Of a stretch of DNA of 64,000 nucleotides, positions 55,455 to 64,000 are shown in pieces (within the stretch, counting starts at the first letter, position 1; each line of letters opens with the position of its first letter). Origin of the DNA: an uncultured Bacilli bacterium (GTDB lineage Bacteria > Bacillota_I > Bacilli_A > RFN20 > CAG-631); NCBI GenBank assembly GCA_947626825.1, contig CANQTM010000002.1, positions 1 through 64,000 of the forward strand, read 5' to 3'. The position numbers and the translations under genes were made by a program. The notes under the pieces are model-generated. The model saw only the letters and a list, made by a program, of their open reading frames with translations, was not told the DNA's origin and did no database searches.

Positions 55455-56450
55455 CTACTTTCCAAGTTTGATTCTAGGGTCAACAATTGCATACATAATA
55501 TCTGAGAACAATGTACCTAGAATTGTTAAAATAGCTAAAAACATATTATATCCCATAATAAATGGAATATCACCTTGATTTAAAGCTTTGTAAGCAATAT
55601 TACCAATACCTTCAATTCCAAATACTTGTTCAACTATCATTGCACCACCAAATAGCGATGGCAATATTCCTGCAAAAGTTGTAACTAATGGAATCATAGT
55701 ATTTCTAAATGCATGTTTATAAATAACTTTTCTTTCACTTAGTCCTTTGGCTCTTGCTGTTCTAATATAATCGGCATTTAAAACTTCCAAAGTATTAGTT
55801 CTAGTATATCTCATCATACCACCAATTGATAAAACAACAAGTGTAATCATTGGTAAAATCAAAAATCTCATGTTAGAAATTAAATATTCAAAATGAGATA
55901 AATTAGATAAAGTTGCATCAGTTTGACCTGTTGCTGGTAACCATCCTAATTCAACAGCAAATATTTTAATTAAAACATCTGCGAAGAAAAATGAAGGGAA
56001 TGAGATACCAATCATAGCCAAGATAGTTACTAAATAATCTTGAAATGAATATTGTTTAACAGCACTTGAAACACCTAAAGGAATTGCAATAACAAATTCA
56101 AAAATTAAAGCAATACCAGAAATTGCAAAAGATATCCACATTTTATCAGCAATAACTTCTGCAACAGGTTTTTTATAAACGAAAGATTCACCTAAATTTC
56201 CGCGAACGGCTTTAGTTAGCCAATCCCAATAACCTCTGACAATTCCCAAAAAAGAATTATCATCTAGGCCATAGAGTTGTTTCATTTTTTCTAAATCTTC
56301 TGGTTTCATTGTACCTTGAGCTAATTGCGATGAAAAAGTCTTTTCAAGGAAATCAGCAGGCATCAATCTTATTAAGAAATAAATAATAATTGAAACACCA
56401 AGTAAAATTAGAATGGAAAGGAGCAATCGTTTAATAATATATTTAAACAT
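55455..56450 (-). CDS. oppB: Oligopeptide ABC permease OppB
   Basis: A 331-residue permease with six predicted TM segments, the first at about 8-28. The EAA-type loop is NADYIRTARAKGLSERKVIYKHAFRNTMIP. The periplasmic loop after TM1 (FLEKTFSSQLAQGTMKPEDLEKMKQLYGLDD) is typical. It starts 20 bases after oppA and ends 9 bases before the oppC ATG. Confidence 0.94.
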   Translation of the reverse strand: MFKYIIKRLLLSILILLGVSIIIYFLIRLMPADFLEKTFSSQLAQGTMKPEDLEKMKQLYGLDDNSFLGIVRGYWDWLTKAVRGNLGESFVYKKPVAEVIADKMWISFAISGIALIFEFVIAIPLGVSSAVKQYSFQDYLVTILAMIGISFPSFFFADVLIKIFAVELGWLPATGQTDATLSNLSHFEYLISNMRFLILPMITLVVLSIGGMMRYTRTNTLEVLNADYIRTARAKGLSERKVIYKHAFRNTMIPLVTTFAGILPSLFGGAMIVEQVFGIEGIGNIAYKALNQGDIPFIMGYNMFLAILTILGTLFSDIMYAIVDPRIKLGK

Positions 56451-56470
56451 ATAAAATTACTCCTTTCGAT

Positions 56471-59128
56471 TTATTTTGTAATTAAACTTAATTCCCAAAT
56501 TTTATTAATAGGTCCATTATAAGCAGTTACTTCATTTTTTGGAGTCATTGTTGAAGTATCAATGATTGCAGAATTATATGCAAATAAATCATTTCTTTGA
56601 TAAAGTGGGAATTCAACAGCTAATCTCATAACCATATCAAGACAGTCAGCATAAATTGTTTTTCTTAATTCACGATCTAATGTTTTACGGCCATCTTCAA
56701 TCCTTTGACTCAATTCTGCAATTAAATCTTTTTCATATCCATATTTTGTTCCAGCAGTATCGTTTTTAATTGCACTATAACCCCAGTTTAAAGTAGAAGT
56801 TGCAGTAGAATCAATATGATAAGTTTGATACATATCAGGATCAATAGTTGTTGACCATGCAGCAGCCCAACATGCTAAATCACCAGTATTTAATTTTGTT
56901 AAAGCATCAACATTAGTTTTAACAGTAATATCGCAACCAATACTTTCCAAAATCTTTTCTGATTGATAGAAAACTTGTGCAGCAGGGTGGTCTGGATCAT
57001 CACCGGCAATTGTAAATGTTAATTTAAATTGTTTACCAGTTTTTTGATCAACCATCATACCTTTTTGATTTTGTGAATAACCAGCAGATCTTAAATAACT
57101 TTTGGCACTTTCACCTGTTGAATCATATGGATAATAAGCTGTAACATTTTTTGGATAAGCCCATGATTCACTTGACATTGGACGATATAAAATTTCAGCT
57201 TCACCACCATAATAATCTTTTGAATATTGGGCATTAAATGTTGTCATTAAAGCAATACGTGCGTTATGATCTGGAACATCTTTAGCGTTAATTCCAATAT
57301 AACCATAACCTAATGTTCTTGGACTTGAATAATCATAACCTTGTGATGATAAAACATTTAATTCATCAATAATTTCTTTTTTAGCACTTGGTTCACAATA
57401 TTGAACTAAACCAGTTGTTAAAGCATTTAACATTTGGTTTGTTGATGTAACTTGATATCTAATTTTTTTGATTTTTGGTTTACCCATTAAGAAATAATCA
57501 TTTCTTTCAAAATAAACAACGTTACTATCAAAGAAATTATCTTCAGTCAATTGTTGGCCATCATCTCTTGTTGCAGCTTTATAAGCACCAGCACCCATAG
57601 GTAAGCCAACTTTTGTTCCGCCTTTAATTGTTTCTTCTTGGAAACTTATTTTTCCATATTCTACACCAAAACATGGATCATCAGTATTTAAACCATAATT
57701 AAATTTCTTGATTTGTTCTTCGTTTGAATAATAATACATTGGAGCAACTGAGAATCCAAAATTCCAAATAGCCTTAGGGTCAACACCATTAATTGTTATT
57801 GAAAACATTTCATAGCCATTATCAGAACCTTCAATTTTATCACCATTTGAATCATATAAAGCGTATGGGTAAGTTGTATCATTTACTTTAGTATCACTTG
57901 TGATAACTTTGATTCCAGAAATATCTTTGTAACGTCTATCTGTATTTTCAGAAAAATATTTTTCTTTTGCTTCTGAAACAAATTGATCTCTAATTGTTGT
58001 AGCTGTTTGCCAATAATTTGCAATTTCAGCAAAATTGTCAGGGAAATTAGCTTCATAAACAATATTAACTGCTTCAGTAACGATTTCGTCATCTTTAGCA
58101 CTTTCGCTAAACATCTCTTTTAATTCAGACATAGAAAATCCTTGATAATCAATTCTTTTTGGATCGTTTCTATCTTTATCAAGGTCAATAGCAATTAAAC
58201 CTTCAGCGCTAAAGAATGTTTGAATATTACAAAATAGTTCATATCTTTCTTTGCTACCACAAATTTCAAGGTTAGCAGCTTTTTGTTCTTCAGTTGGATA
58301 GAAAACATCATCATATGTATCTTTGTTTGATTTATAATCATTTTCTAATTCTTTATGGAATTCTTTTGAAACTGTGTTAAAATCATCAACAAATTTGTTT
58401 GCATATTTCATACTAGTATTACCAGAATATGTTGCTTGTTTTTTTGTAAGTTCAGCAATATATTGTTCTGAAGTATAAATATTTTTATTGTCTCTTTTAA
58501 TTTCATCAATTACATTAATTAATGTATTTACACGTTCATCAGCTTCTTGACGGAATTTGTTTTCAAAAGCTTCTTGGCCGGCTTCTGAATCTTCTTGAGT
58601 ACGATATTCTTTTAAACCAACAATATCAGTAGAATACATTGTCGAAGAACCCATATATTGAGGATCCAAATATTCATAAATATTAAATAATACATCTCTT
58701 AAAGTTACATATGTTCCATTAGAAAATCTTGCACCATATGATGGGTTTTTCAAAACAAAAGTATAAGTTGTTTTATCTGTTCCCTTATCATATTTTTGTT
58801 CATAATCTAAAACTAATGCAGGTTCATCTTCACCATAAGCTACATCTGCTTGAGGTGTTGTAGAAAGCATTGAAAGTTGAGTCATACCAACAATTGTACC
58901 ATCAGTACCAGTTGTATAGTAGAATGGATTGAAAACACCATCTAAATCAGTTGTTGCAAAAACAAGAGGTGTAGTTTCATTATCATAAGTTTTATGAGGT
59001 TGTGATGAATTTGTTGAGTTGGCAGAATTTGCTGAATTTGAATTGCCTTTTTCACCACAAGATGTTACTACCATAAGTGTGCTCATTAACAAACACAATG
59101 TTAATAATTTTGTAAAATGTTTTTTCAT
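56471..59128 (-). CDS. oppA: Oligopeptide-binding lipoprotein OppA with large helical insertion
   Basis: An 885-residue solute-binding lipoprotein (family 5), lipobox VTSC (Cys24), then an Asn/Ser linker. Family 5 features include the opening TTPLVFATTDLDGVFNPFYYT, YTFVLKNPSYGARFSNGTYVT, VYFERNDYFLMGKPKIKKIRY and late YGYIGINAKD. The protein is about 300 residues longer than usual because a helical, charged segment (about 170-430) interrupts the fold after VTLRDVLFNIYEYLDPQYMGS. It captures peptides for OppBCDF. The SD ggagg precedes ATG 59128. Confidence 0.9.
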   Translation of the reverse strand: MKKHFTKLLTLCLLMSTLMVVTSCGEKGNSNSANSANSTNSSQPHKTYDNETTPLVFATTDLDGVFNPFYYTTGTDGTIVGMTQLSMLSTTPQADVAYGEDEPALVLDYEQKYDKGTDKTTYTFVLKNPSYGARFSNGTYVTLRDVLFNIYEYLDPQYMGSSTMYSTDIVGLKEYRTQEDSEAGQEAFENKFRQEADERVNTLINVIDEIKRDNKNIYTSEQYIAELTKKQATYSGNTSMKYANKFVDDFNTVSKEFHKELENDYKSNKDTYDDVFYPTEEQKAANLEICGSKERYELFCNIQTFFSAEGLIAIDLDKDRNDPKRIDYQGFSMSELKEMFSESAKDDEIVTEAVNIVYEANFPDNFAEIANYWQTATTIRDQFVSEAKEKYFSENTDRRYKDISGIKVITSDTKVNDTTYPYALYDSNGDKIEGSDNGYEMFSITINGVDPKAIWNFGFSVAPMYYYSNEEQIKKFNYGLNTDDPCFGVEYGKISFQEETIKGGTKVGLPMGAGAYKAATRDDGQQLTEDNFFDSNVVYFERNDYFLMGKPKIKKIRYQVTSTNQMLNALTTGLVQYCEPSAKKEIIDELNVLSSQGYDYSSPRTLGYGYIGINAKDVPDHNARIALMTTFNAQYSKDYYGGEAEILYRPMSSESWAYPKNVTAYYPYDSTGESAKSYLRSAGYSQNQKGMMVDQKTGKQFKLTFTIAGDDPDHPAAQVFYQSEKILESIGCDITVKTNVDALTKLNTGDLACWAAAWSTTIDPDMYQTYHIDSTATSTLNWGYSAIKNDTAGTKYGYEKDLIAELSQRIEDGRKTLDRELRKTIYADCLDMVMRLAVEFPLYQRNDLFAYNSAIIDTSTMTPKNEVTAYNGPINKIWELSLITK

Positions 59129-59142
59129 ATAATTTCCTCCAT

Positions 59143-60393
59143 TTAATTCTTTGACAAATATTCTGTTAAAATTCCTGTTAGTTCAAATTTTGAATTAGTA
59201 ATTGCTGAATCAGTATCATATTTTGTAGCAATAGCATAATCGTTTTGAAAATTAACATATTCTATATTGCCGTTTTGTAATCCTTCTAATGTTTTATTTG
59301 AATAGTTAATTTTTCCAGTAAGTTGTACATTATCAATTTTGGTATTTTTGATTTTTTCAGCCAATGCTCCAAAATTTGCATATCTACAATTACTCATAGT
59401 GTAATCTAAAGTAAATTCAGCATCTTTAATTATTAAATCTTTAATGTTACAATCTTCAAGTTCTTTAAATATACCACCATATGAATATGTATTACCAGAA
59501 ACTCTTGATTTTTCAGTTATTGAATGCCAATTAGAAATAGTATGATTGTTTCCTAAAATAGTTTTACCAAAGATAGTTGCAGGTCTCATATAACCTTCAT
59601 TTGCAAAATCAAGATCATTATTTAAATACATGTTATATAGTGCTGAATAAGAATTTATGTATGAATTGAAATCACTTGTTGTATTAATTACTTTGTATTT
59701 TCCAGCAATCATTTTAGCATAAATTGGTAAATGAGAATCTTGTAATGTTAATACATAACTAGATGATATTTTTTCTTGCATTTCTTTATCTTTGTACATG
59801 TCAATCAAAGTATAACTACCATTTCCATTACCATATATTTCTGTGAAATTATTATATTGAGTTTCATCAGAAATACTTGCTTGAGATACTCTATCGATAT
59901 TAAATTCTGAATCCATAGCCCATCTAATTGATGCAAGTAATGTTGGCTCTTGATTTTCTTTTTCAACATCAACATAATACAAATCAAAATATTTACCATA
60001 AATTTCATTCCAATTTGCATAAATCGTTATATCGTCGCTTTTTTTGCCTGGTAATCGATATGTTTCAAAGTCAACTTTGTCTTTAAAATCTTTATCAAAA
60101 TACCAACCTTCAAATAAATATTCGATATCTTTTTCTTTGTCTGCATCTTTAATAAATGTAAATTTTGTTTGGCTATCCAAATTGTTTTGTAAATCAGAAA
60201 TTGGAGAACCTGGTTGATACATGATTTCAAGTTTTTCAGGATTTCTATCACCAAGTTTACAATAGCCACCCATAAAATCGTAAATAACTTTTTGAGTACA
60301 ATTATTAGCAACGTAAGCTGTATTAAGTCCACAACTTGTTAGTAGCAATGAGAATAGTACACCAAAGATATAAAACTTTAATTTTTTAAACAA
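59143..60393 (-). CDS. Lipoprotein heading the opp operon (TTG start)
   Basis: A 416-residue lipoprotein whose start is TTG 60393. The SD GAGGTG is 7 bases upstream and no ATG is nearby, while the signal MFKKLKFYIFGVLFSLLLTSC (Cys21) begins right there. An InlB/Flg_new-like repeat (KVIYDFMGG ... YLFEGWYFDKDFKDKVDF ... ITIYANW) spans about 37-132. The C-terminal half has a GNNHTISNW ... GGIFKELEDCNIKDLIIKDAEF pattern like GLUG-type beta-helix repeats. It is first in the opp operon, 14 bases before oppA. Role inferred as an accessory binding or surface protein. Confidence 0.72.
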   Translation of the reverse strand: MFKKLKFYIFGVLFSLLLTSCGLNTAYVANNCTQKVIYDFMGGYCKLGDRNPEKLEIMYQPGSPISDLQNNLDSQTKFTFIKDADKEKDIEYLFEGWYFDKDFKDKVDFETYRLPGKKSDDITIYANWNEIYGKYFDLYYVDVEKENQEPTLLASIRWAMDSEFNIDRVSQASISDETQYNNFTEIYGNGNGSYTLIDMYKDKEMQEKISSSYVLTLQDSHLPIYAKMIAGKYKVINTTSDFNSYINSYSALYNMYLNNDLDFANEGYMRPATIFGKTILGNNHTISNWHSITEKSRVSGNTYSYGGIFKELEDCNIKDLIIKDAEFTLDYTMSNCRYANFGALAEKIKNTKIDNVQLTGKINYSNKTLEGLQNGNIEYVNFQNDYAIATKYDTDSAITNSKFELTGILTEYLSKN

Positions 60394-60430
60394 TCTAATT
60401 CACCTCTATTTCAAAGCCTACATATAAAAT

Positions 60431-60458
60431 ATTATACATATTTATATGTAAATATCAA
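60431..60458 (-). promoter_or_regulatory. Promoter of the opp operon
   Basis: TTGATA (60458-60453), a 16-base spacer and TATAAT (60436-60431) on the - strand lie 37 bases before the TTG start at 60393. Downstream to 51913 no other strong terminator is seen, so it may drive all seven genes. Confidence 0.62.
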
Positions 60459-60502
60459 GTTATTTTTTTTAAATGGGAAATGGTCCTCTCTTTCCCAAAG
60501 AT

Positions 60503-60525
60503 AAAAAAGGAGGAGAAAATCTCCT
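60503..60525 (-). terminator. Terminator after upp
   Basis: AGGAGA (60511-60516) and TCTCCT (60520-60525) form a short hairpin, followed on the - strand by CCTTTTTT. A second hairpin, GGGAAA (60475-60480) with TTTCCC (60491-60496), lies further on and may back it up. Confidence 0.72.
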
Positions 60526-60533
60526 GTAAATTT

Positions 60534-61163
60534 TTATTTTGTACCGAAAATTCTATCTCCTGCATCACCAAGGCCTGGAATAATATAGCCAACATCATTT
60601 AATTTTTCATCTAAAGCCGCAAGATAAACATGAACATCTGGATGAGCATCTTCTACAGCCTTAAGCCCTTCAGGTACGCCTACTAAACACATAAGTCTAA
60701 CATTGTTGTAGCCTCTTTTTTTACAAGCATCGATAGCAGCAATAGCACTTCCACCAGTAGCAAGCATTGGGTCAACAATTACTACTAATGGGTTTTCAAC
60801 TTTTGGTAATTTAAAATAATATTCAATTGGTTTAAGAGTAGTTTCATCACGATACATACCAATATGACCAATTCTTGCAGTTGGTACCATATTTTTAATA
60901 CCATCACAAAGACCAATTCCTGCCCTTAAGATTGGAGCAATTATGATTTTTTGTTTTAATTTTTTTCTATGTAATTCTACACCAGTTGGTGTTTTATAAG
61001 TTTCATTAGCATCATATGTTTCTAAATCTTTAAATACTTCAAAACACATAAAAGAAGCAATTTCATTAAGGTTTTCACGAAACTCCTTTGATTTTGTTGA
61101 TTCATCTCTCATAATAGAAAGTTTTACGTCAATTAATGGATGTTTAACTATTGTATGCATCAT
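60534..61163 (-). CDS. upp: Uracil phosphoribosyltransferase
   Basis: A 209-residue Upp, making UMP from uracil and PRPP in pyrimidine salvage. Two adjacent ATGs (61163 and 61160) follow the SD GGGAGG; I use the first. The PRPP loop VDPMLATGGSAIAAI and the C-terminal LGDAGDRIFGTK are diagnostic. The open frame extends upstream to 61193 but that part contains the SD. It is transcribed alone, divergent from glyA. Confidence 0.96.
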   Translation of the reverse strand: MMHTIVKHPLIDVKLSIMRDESTKSKEFRENLNEIASFMCFEVFKDLETYDANETYKTPTGVELHRKKLKQKIIIAPILRAGIGLCDGIKNMVPTARIGHIGMYRDETTLKPIEYYFKLPKVENPLVVIVDPMLATGGSAIAAIDACKKRGYNNVRLMCLVGVPEGLKAVEDAHPDVHVYLAALDEKLNDVGYIIPGLGDAGDRIFGTK

Positions 61164-61191
61164 TTTTCCTCCCTTATTTTTCCAAAAAAAC

Positions 61192-61197
61192 ATTATA
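61192..61197 (-). promoter_or_regulatory. -10 element upstream of upp
   Basis: A perfect TATAAT on the - strand, 29 bases before the upp ATG. The -35 region (TGTTCA, 17 bases upstream) is only a partial match. No PyrR-type leader hairpin is visible. Confidence 0.45.
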
Positions 61198-61406
61198 GCA
61201 TATTTTTCTGTTATTGAACACTATTTTTTTATCGATGTTAATTTTGTGTTCAATTTTAAAATCGTTTTTTTGAATGTTTTTTATAGAAAGATTAAAGTAA
61301 TTTCAGATGATATTTTAAAAAAATAGTCTTTTATATATTTAAAATTTTTATCTTTTCTTTTAAATGTAAATAACATACAATATGAGAAAGGATGGTGACT
61401 ATATTA

Positions 61407-62618
61407 ATGGATCAAGAAATAAGAAATTTAATTGCTTTAGAAACAAAAAGACAAAATAATGGTATTGAATTAATTGCATCTGAAAATTATGCAAGCCAAG
61501 AAGTCCGCATGGCTTGCGGCTCAATTTTGACAAATAAATATGCTGAAGGTTATCCTAATGCGAGATATTATGGCGGTTGTGAATATGTCGATCAAATTGA
61601 AAAAATTGCAATTGAAAGAGTTTGTAAATTATTTAATGTAAAATATGCAAATGTTCAACCTCACAGTGGTTCACAAGCAAATGCTGCTGCATATCGTGCT
61701 TTACTTCCAAATGGTGGGAAAATATTAAGTTTGGTATTAAATGATGGGGGTCATTTAACTCATGGAAGTCCAGTAAGTTTTTCATCCCATTTATATCAAT
61801 TTGTTCATTATCCTTTAGGAAGAGATGGTAAACTTGATTATAATAAAATATTAGAAATTGCTAAACTTGAAAAACCAGATTTGATTTTAGCAGGGTATAG
61901 TGCTTATCCTTATGCTATTGATTTTAAAAAATTTAAAGAAATATGTAATGAAGTTTCTTGTTTATTTATGGTAGATATGGCTCATATTGCAGGCTTAATT
62001 GCGGCCAAATTACATGAAAATCCTTGTGATTATGCTGATATTGTTACTTCAACAACACATAAAACATTAAGAGGGCCAAGAGGTGGTATTATTTTAACTA
62101 ATAATGAAAATATTATTAAAAAAGTAAATAGTGCTATTTTTCCATATTATCAAGGTGGACCATTAGAACACATTATTGCTGGAAAAGCTATATGTTTTAA
62201 AGAAGCATCGACAAAACAATTTCAAACATATGCAAATAATGTCATAATCAATACAAAAACATGTAAAGATGAATTAGAATCTTTAAAAATAAAAGTTAGT
62301 GGAACAGATAATCATTTATTTTTATTAAATACTTTAGACAGTTATAATTTAACAGGATTAGAAGCTCAAAAAAAGCTTGAAAATGTCGGTATTACCACTA
62401 ATAAAAACATGTTACCAAACGACACTTTAACTCCTAAAGAAACAAGTGGACTTCGTATAGGATTTGCAGCTATTACCACTAGAGGATGCAATCAAAATGA
62501 CGCTAAAATTATTGCCAAATTAATAGATGGTGTTCTTTCAAATAAACTTGCTGAAAATTATGTTAAAAATGAAGTGTCTAATTTAACAAAAAAATGGCTT
62601 AAAATTGAAGAAATATAA
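61407..62618 (+). CDS. glyA: Serine hydroxymethyltransferase
   Basis: A 403-residue PLP enzyme that interconverts serine and glycine, loading one-carbon units on tetrahydrofolate. I start at ATG 61407, 9 bases after GGTG; the in-frame ATG at 61392 sits inside the SD. The PLP lysine is Lys219 in TTHKTLRGPRGG. IELIASENYAS and VQPHSGSQANAA are family signatures, and TTRGCNQNDAKIIAKLID closes the fold. Glycine and tetrahydrofolate riboswitch folds were looked for upstream and not found. Confidence 0.95.
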   Translation: MDQEIRNLIALETKRQNNGIELIASENYASQEVRMACGSILTNKYAEGYPNARYYGGCEYVDQIEKIAIERVCKLFNVKYANVQPHSGSQANAAAYRALLPNGGKILSLVLNDGGHLTHGSPVSFSSHLYQFVHYPLGRDGKLDYNKILEIAKLEKPDLILAGYSAYPYAIDFKKFKEICNEVSCLFMVDMAHIAGLIAAKLHENPCDYADIVTSTTHKTLRGPRGGIILTNNENIIKKVNSAIFPYYQGGPLEHIIAGKAICFKEASTKQFQTYANNVIINTKTCKDELESLKIKVSGTDNHLFLLNTLDSYNLTGLEAQKKLENVGITTNKNMLPNDTLTPKETSGLRIGFAAITTRGCNQNDAKIIAKLIDGVLSNKLAENYVKNEVSNLTKKWLKIEEI

Positions 62619-62675
62619 TAATATATTGCATGATTTTTTAAATTAATATATAGTATTTTTAGAGGTGAAAATTAT

Positions 62676-63194
62676 ATGGATAATAAAGTCGTTTCAACAA
62701 TAAAAAATAGAGTTAGTTGTCGAAATTACAGTTCAAAAAAAGTACCACTAAACAAATTAAAAACAATTGCTGAATGTGGCATGATGGCACCAAGTGCTAT
62801 GAATAAACAAATTGCAAACATTTTAGTATTAAAAAGTAAAAATGTTATTGAAAAATTAAGAAAATTATCATTAGATGTTTTAGGTAATGATTGTTTTTAT
62901 GGTGCCAATAATATGATTATAGTTTATGGTCCAAAAGATAATCCATTTACTTTGCAAGATTGTTCTTGCATTTTAGAAAATATGTTTATTGCTGCATCGT
63001 CTTTAAAAATTAATTCTTGTTGGATTAATCAAGTTGATAAATTGTTGAATGATCCAAAAGGTAAAAAAGTTAAAAAATTTTTAGGATTAGATGATAATGT
63101 AATGGTTGTTGGTACATGTATTTTAGGTTATTGTGCTGATGAAAGTAAACTAAGTATAAAACCAAGAAAGGAAAATTTTATTAAAGTTATATGA
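62676..63194 (+). CDS. Nitroreductase family protein (short)
   Basis: A 172-residue FMN-dependent nitroreductase-like protein. The N-terminal RVSCRNYSSKKVPLNKLKTIAECGMMAPSAMNKQ matches the FMN phosphate-binding region (usually R-S-x-R-x-F/Y). AASSLKINSCWINQV is the second conserved segment, and VGTCILGYCADESKLSIKPRKENF the end. It reduces nitro compounds or quinones in relatives; substrate unknown. The SD gaggtg is present. Its stop overlaps the next gene's start (ATGA), so the two are coupled. Confidence 0.85.
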   Translation: MDNKVVSTIKNRVSCRNYSSKKVPLNKLKTIAECGMMAPSAMNKQIANILVLKSKNVIEKLRKLSLDVLGNDCFYGANNMIIVYGPKDNPFTLQDCSCILENMFIAASSLKINSCWINQVDKLLNDPKGKKVKKFLGLDDNVMVVGTCILGYCADESKLSIKPRKENFIKVI

Positions 63195-64000
63195 TTTACG
63201 AAAAAATTAATCTTAAAGAATTTTATCCAATGCTTACAAATGATGTTTTTTTAACATCATATTGCCAAGATAATTATAAAGAATTTTCCCCAAAAACATT
63301 AAGAAAATGTGTAATTGTTTTACCAGGTGGTGGTTATTCATGGTTAAGTGATCGCGAAGCAGAACCAGTTGCATTAAGATTTGCAGGTCATGATATTGCA
63401 AGCTTTGTCTTAAAATATACAACTGCTCCTAAAATCAAATATCCAGATGTAATATATGAAGTATATGCTGCTATTGCTTATATAAGAAAACATTATGATT
63501 ATTATCATATTGATGTTAATGCTATTTCAGTTGTTGGCTTTTCGGCTGGTGGTCATTTAGCAGCATCAAGTAGTGCTTTTTGGCAAGAAAAAGAAATGGC
63601 AACATTTTTGAATGTTAGTAATAATGATATTAAAATTAATGGCTGTATTTTAGGATATCCTGTGATTTCATCAAAAGTTGGTCATCAAGAAACAATACAA
63701 AATATTACTAAAAATGATCCAAAATTGTTGGAAAAATTATCAATTGATAAACAGGTAACAAAACAATTTCCTAAAACATTTATTTGGCATACAACATTTG
63801 ATTCTTGTGTTGACTTAGATAATTCACTATTGTTAGCTAAAGCCCTTCATGAAAATAAAATATTTATGGAATTACATATTTATCCAATGCTTGATCATGG
63901 ACAATCTTTAGCAGATAAATCTGTTTATTATGAAAACTTTTTATCAAAAGAAGATTTGAATAAAATGAAATATAATACTCAATGGGTATCTAACGCTATT
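63191..64000 (+). CDS. Alpha/beta hydrolase, esterase-like (3' truncated by window)
   Basis: An open frame of 270 codons with no stop before the window ends, starting at ATG 63191 in ATGA overlap with the nitroreductase gene. The oxyanion segment VLPGGGYSWLS is at ~44-54, the nucleophile Ser118 is in VGFSAGGH, a likely acid lies in HTTFDSCVDLDNSLLL, and the catalytic His in LDHGQSL. The order fits the carbohydrate or small-ester esterases related to BD-FAE/acetyl-xylan esterase families. It has no signal peptide, so it is probably cytoplasmic and acts on imported esters. Substrate unknown. Confidence 0.8.
   Translation, partial: MIYEKINLKEFYPMLTNDVFLTSYCQDNYKEFSPKTLRKCVIVLPGGGYSWLSDREAEPVALRFAGHDIASFVLKYTTAPKIKYPDVIYEVYAAIAYIRKHYDYYHIDVNAISVVGFSAGGHLAASSSAFWQEKEMATFLNVSNNDIKINGCILGYPVISSKVGHQETIQNITKNDPKLLEKLSIDKQVTKQFPKTFIWHTTFDSCVDLDNSLLLAKALHENKIFMELHIYPMLDHGQSLADKSVYYENFLSKEDLNKMKYNTQWVSNAI

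Noticed and set aside
61197..61406. Glycine or tetrahydrofolate riboswitch upstream of glyA
   Set aside because: No conserved aptamer core or terminator hairpin could be recognised in the ~200-base spacer.
1..64000. UGA decoded as tryptophan (Mollicutes code)
   Set aside because: Trp is encoded by TGG throughout and several genes stop at TGA (13386-14072 and the nitroreductase gene), so the standard code applies.

Overview
The window is AT-rich DNA from a low-GC Gram-positive bacterium. Housekeeping proteins (ProS, MetG, MnmG, RsmI, RicT, Tmk, LuxS, Upp, GlyA) are of Bacilli type, UGG encodes Trp and UGA acts as a stop. There are many Cys-lipidated lipoproteins, no LPXTG proteins, Shine-Dalgarno (SD) starts and U-tailed hairpin terminators. 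My inference is an uncultured gut-type Bacilli or Erysipelotrichia lineage close to the Mollicutes but using the standard code. No rRNA, tRNA, IS element, CRISPR array or origin is visible.

Region 1 (1-2433, + strand) is a compact accessory operon: a DUF4417 protein, a small BECR/RelE-like nuclease-toxin candidate, and two near-identical genes for proteins with two CPCC-type zinc domains. The two copies differ almost only in one short block. This is the best candidate for a little-described toxin/immunity-type system. Region 2 (2593-12357, + strand) is a run of five lipoproteins with Ser/Thr-rich linkers, Ig-like domains and paralogous bodies.

Region 3 (12400-24752, - strand) is a conserved housekeeping block, transcribed tmk-holB-ricT-rsmI-fic-[hairpin array]-metG-proS-mnmG-rsmG-orf-ldh. 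It matches the Bacillus tmk-to-metS neighbourhood, but with a Fic protein and a six-unit, 40-bp palindromic repeat array inserted between rsmI and metG. Region 4 (24868-31210, + strand) holds a zinc-ribbon membrane protein and a 1710-residue RHS/YD-repeat protein that lacks a signal peptide.

Region 5 (31395-43130, - strand) is a second surface-protein cluster: two lipoproteins, one secreted protein and two giant paralogous lipoproteins with tandem repeats, InlB-like repeats and a shared beta-rich C-terminal domain. luxS (+) follows. Region 6 (43830-51792, - strand) is a MoxR/DUF58/BatA/vWA operon headed by an acidic membrane protein, with a palindrome over its promoter.

Region 7 (51935-60393, - strand) is an oligopeptide ABC transporter operon (lipoprotein-oppA-oppB-oppC-oppD-oppF-small membrane protein). 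Its OppA and OppC appear to carry large insertions. Region 8 (60534-64000) has upp (-), then glyA, a nitroreductase-family gene and a truncated esterase (+). Together the genes describe a fermenting, peptide-importing, envelope-rich cell that makes AI-2 and salvages uracil. No stretch over 300 bases lacks a gene.
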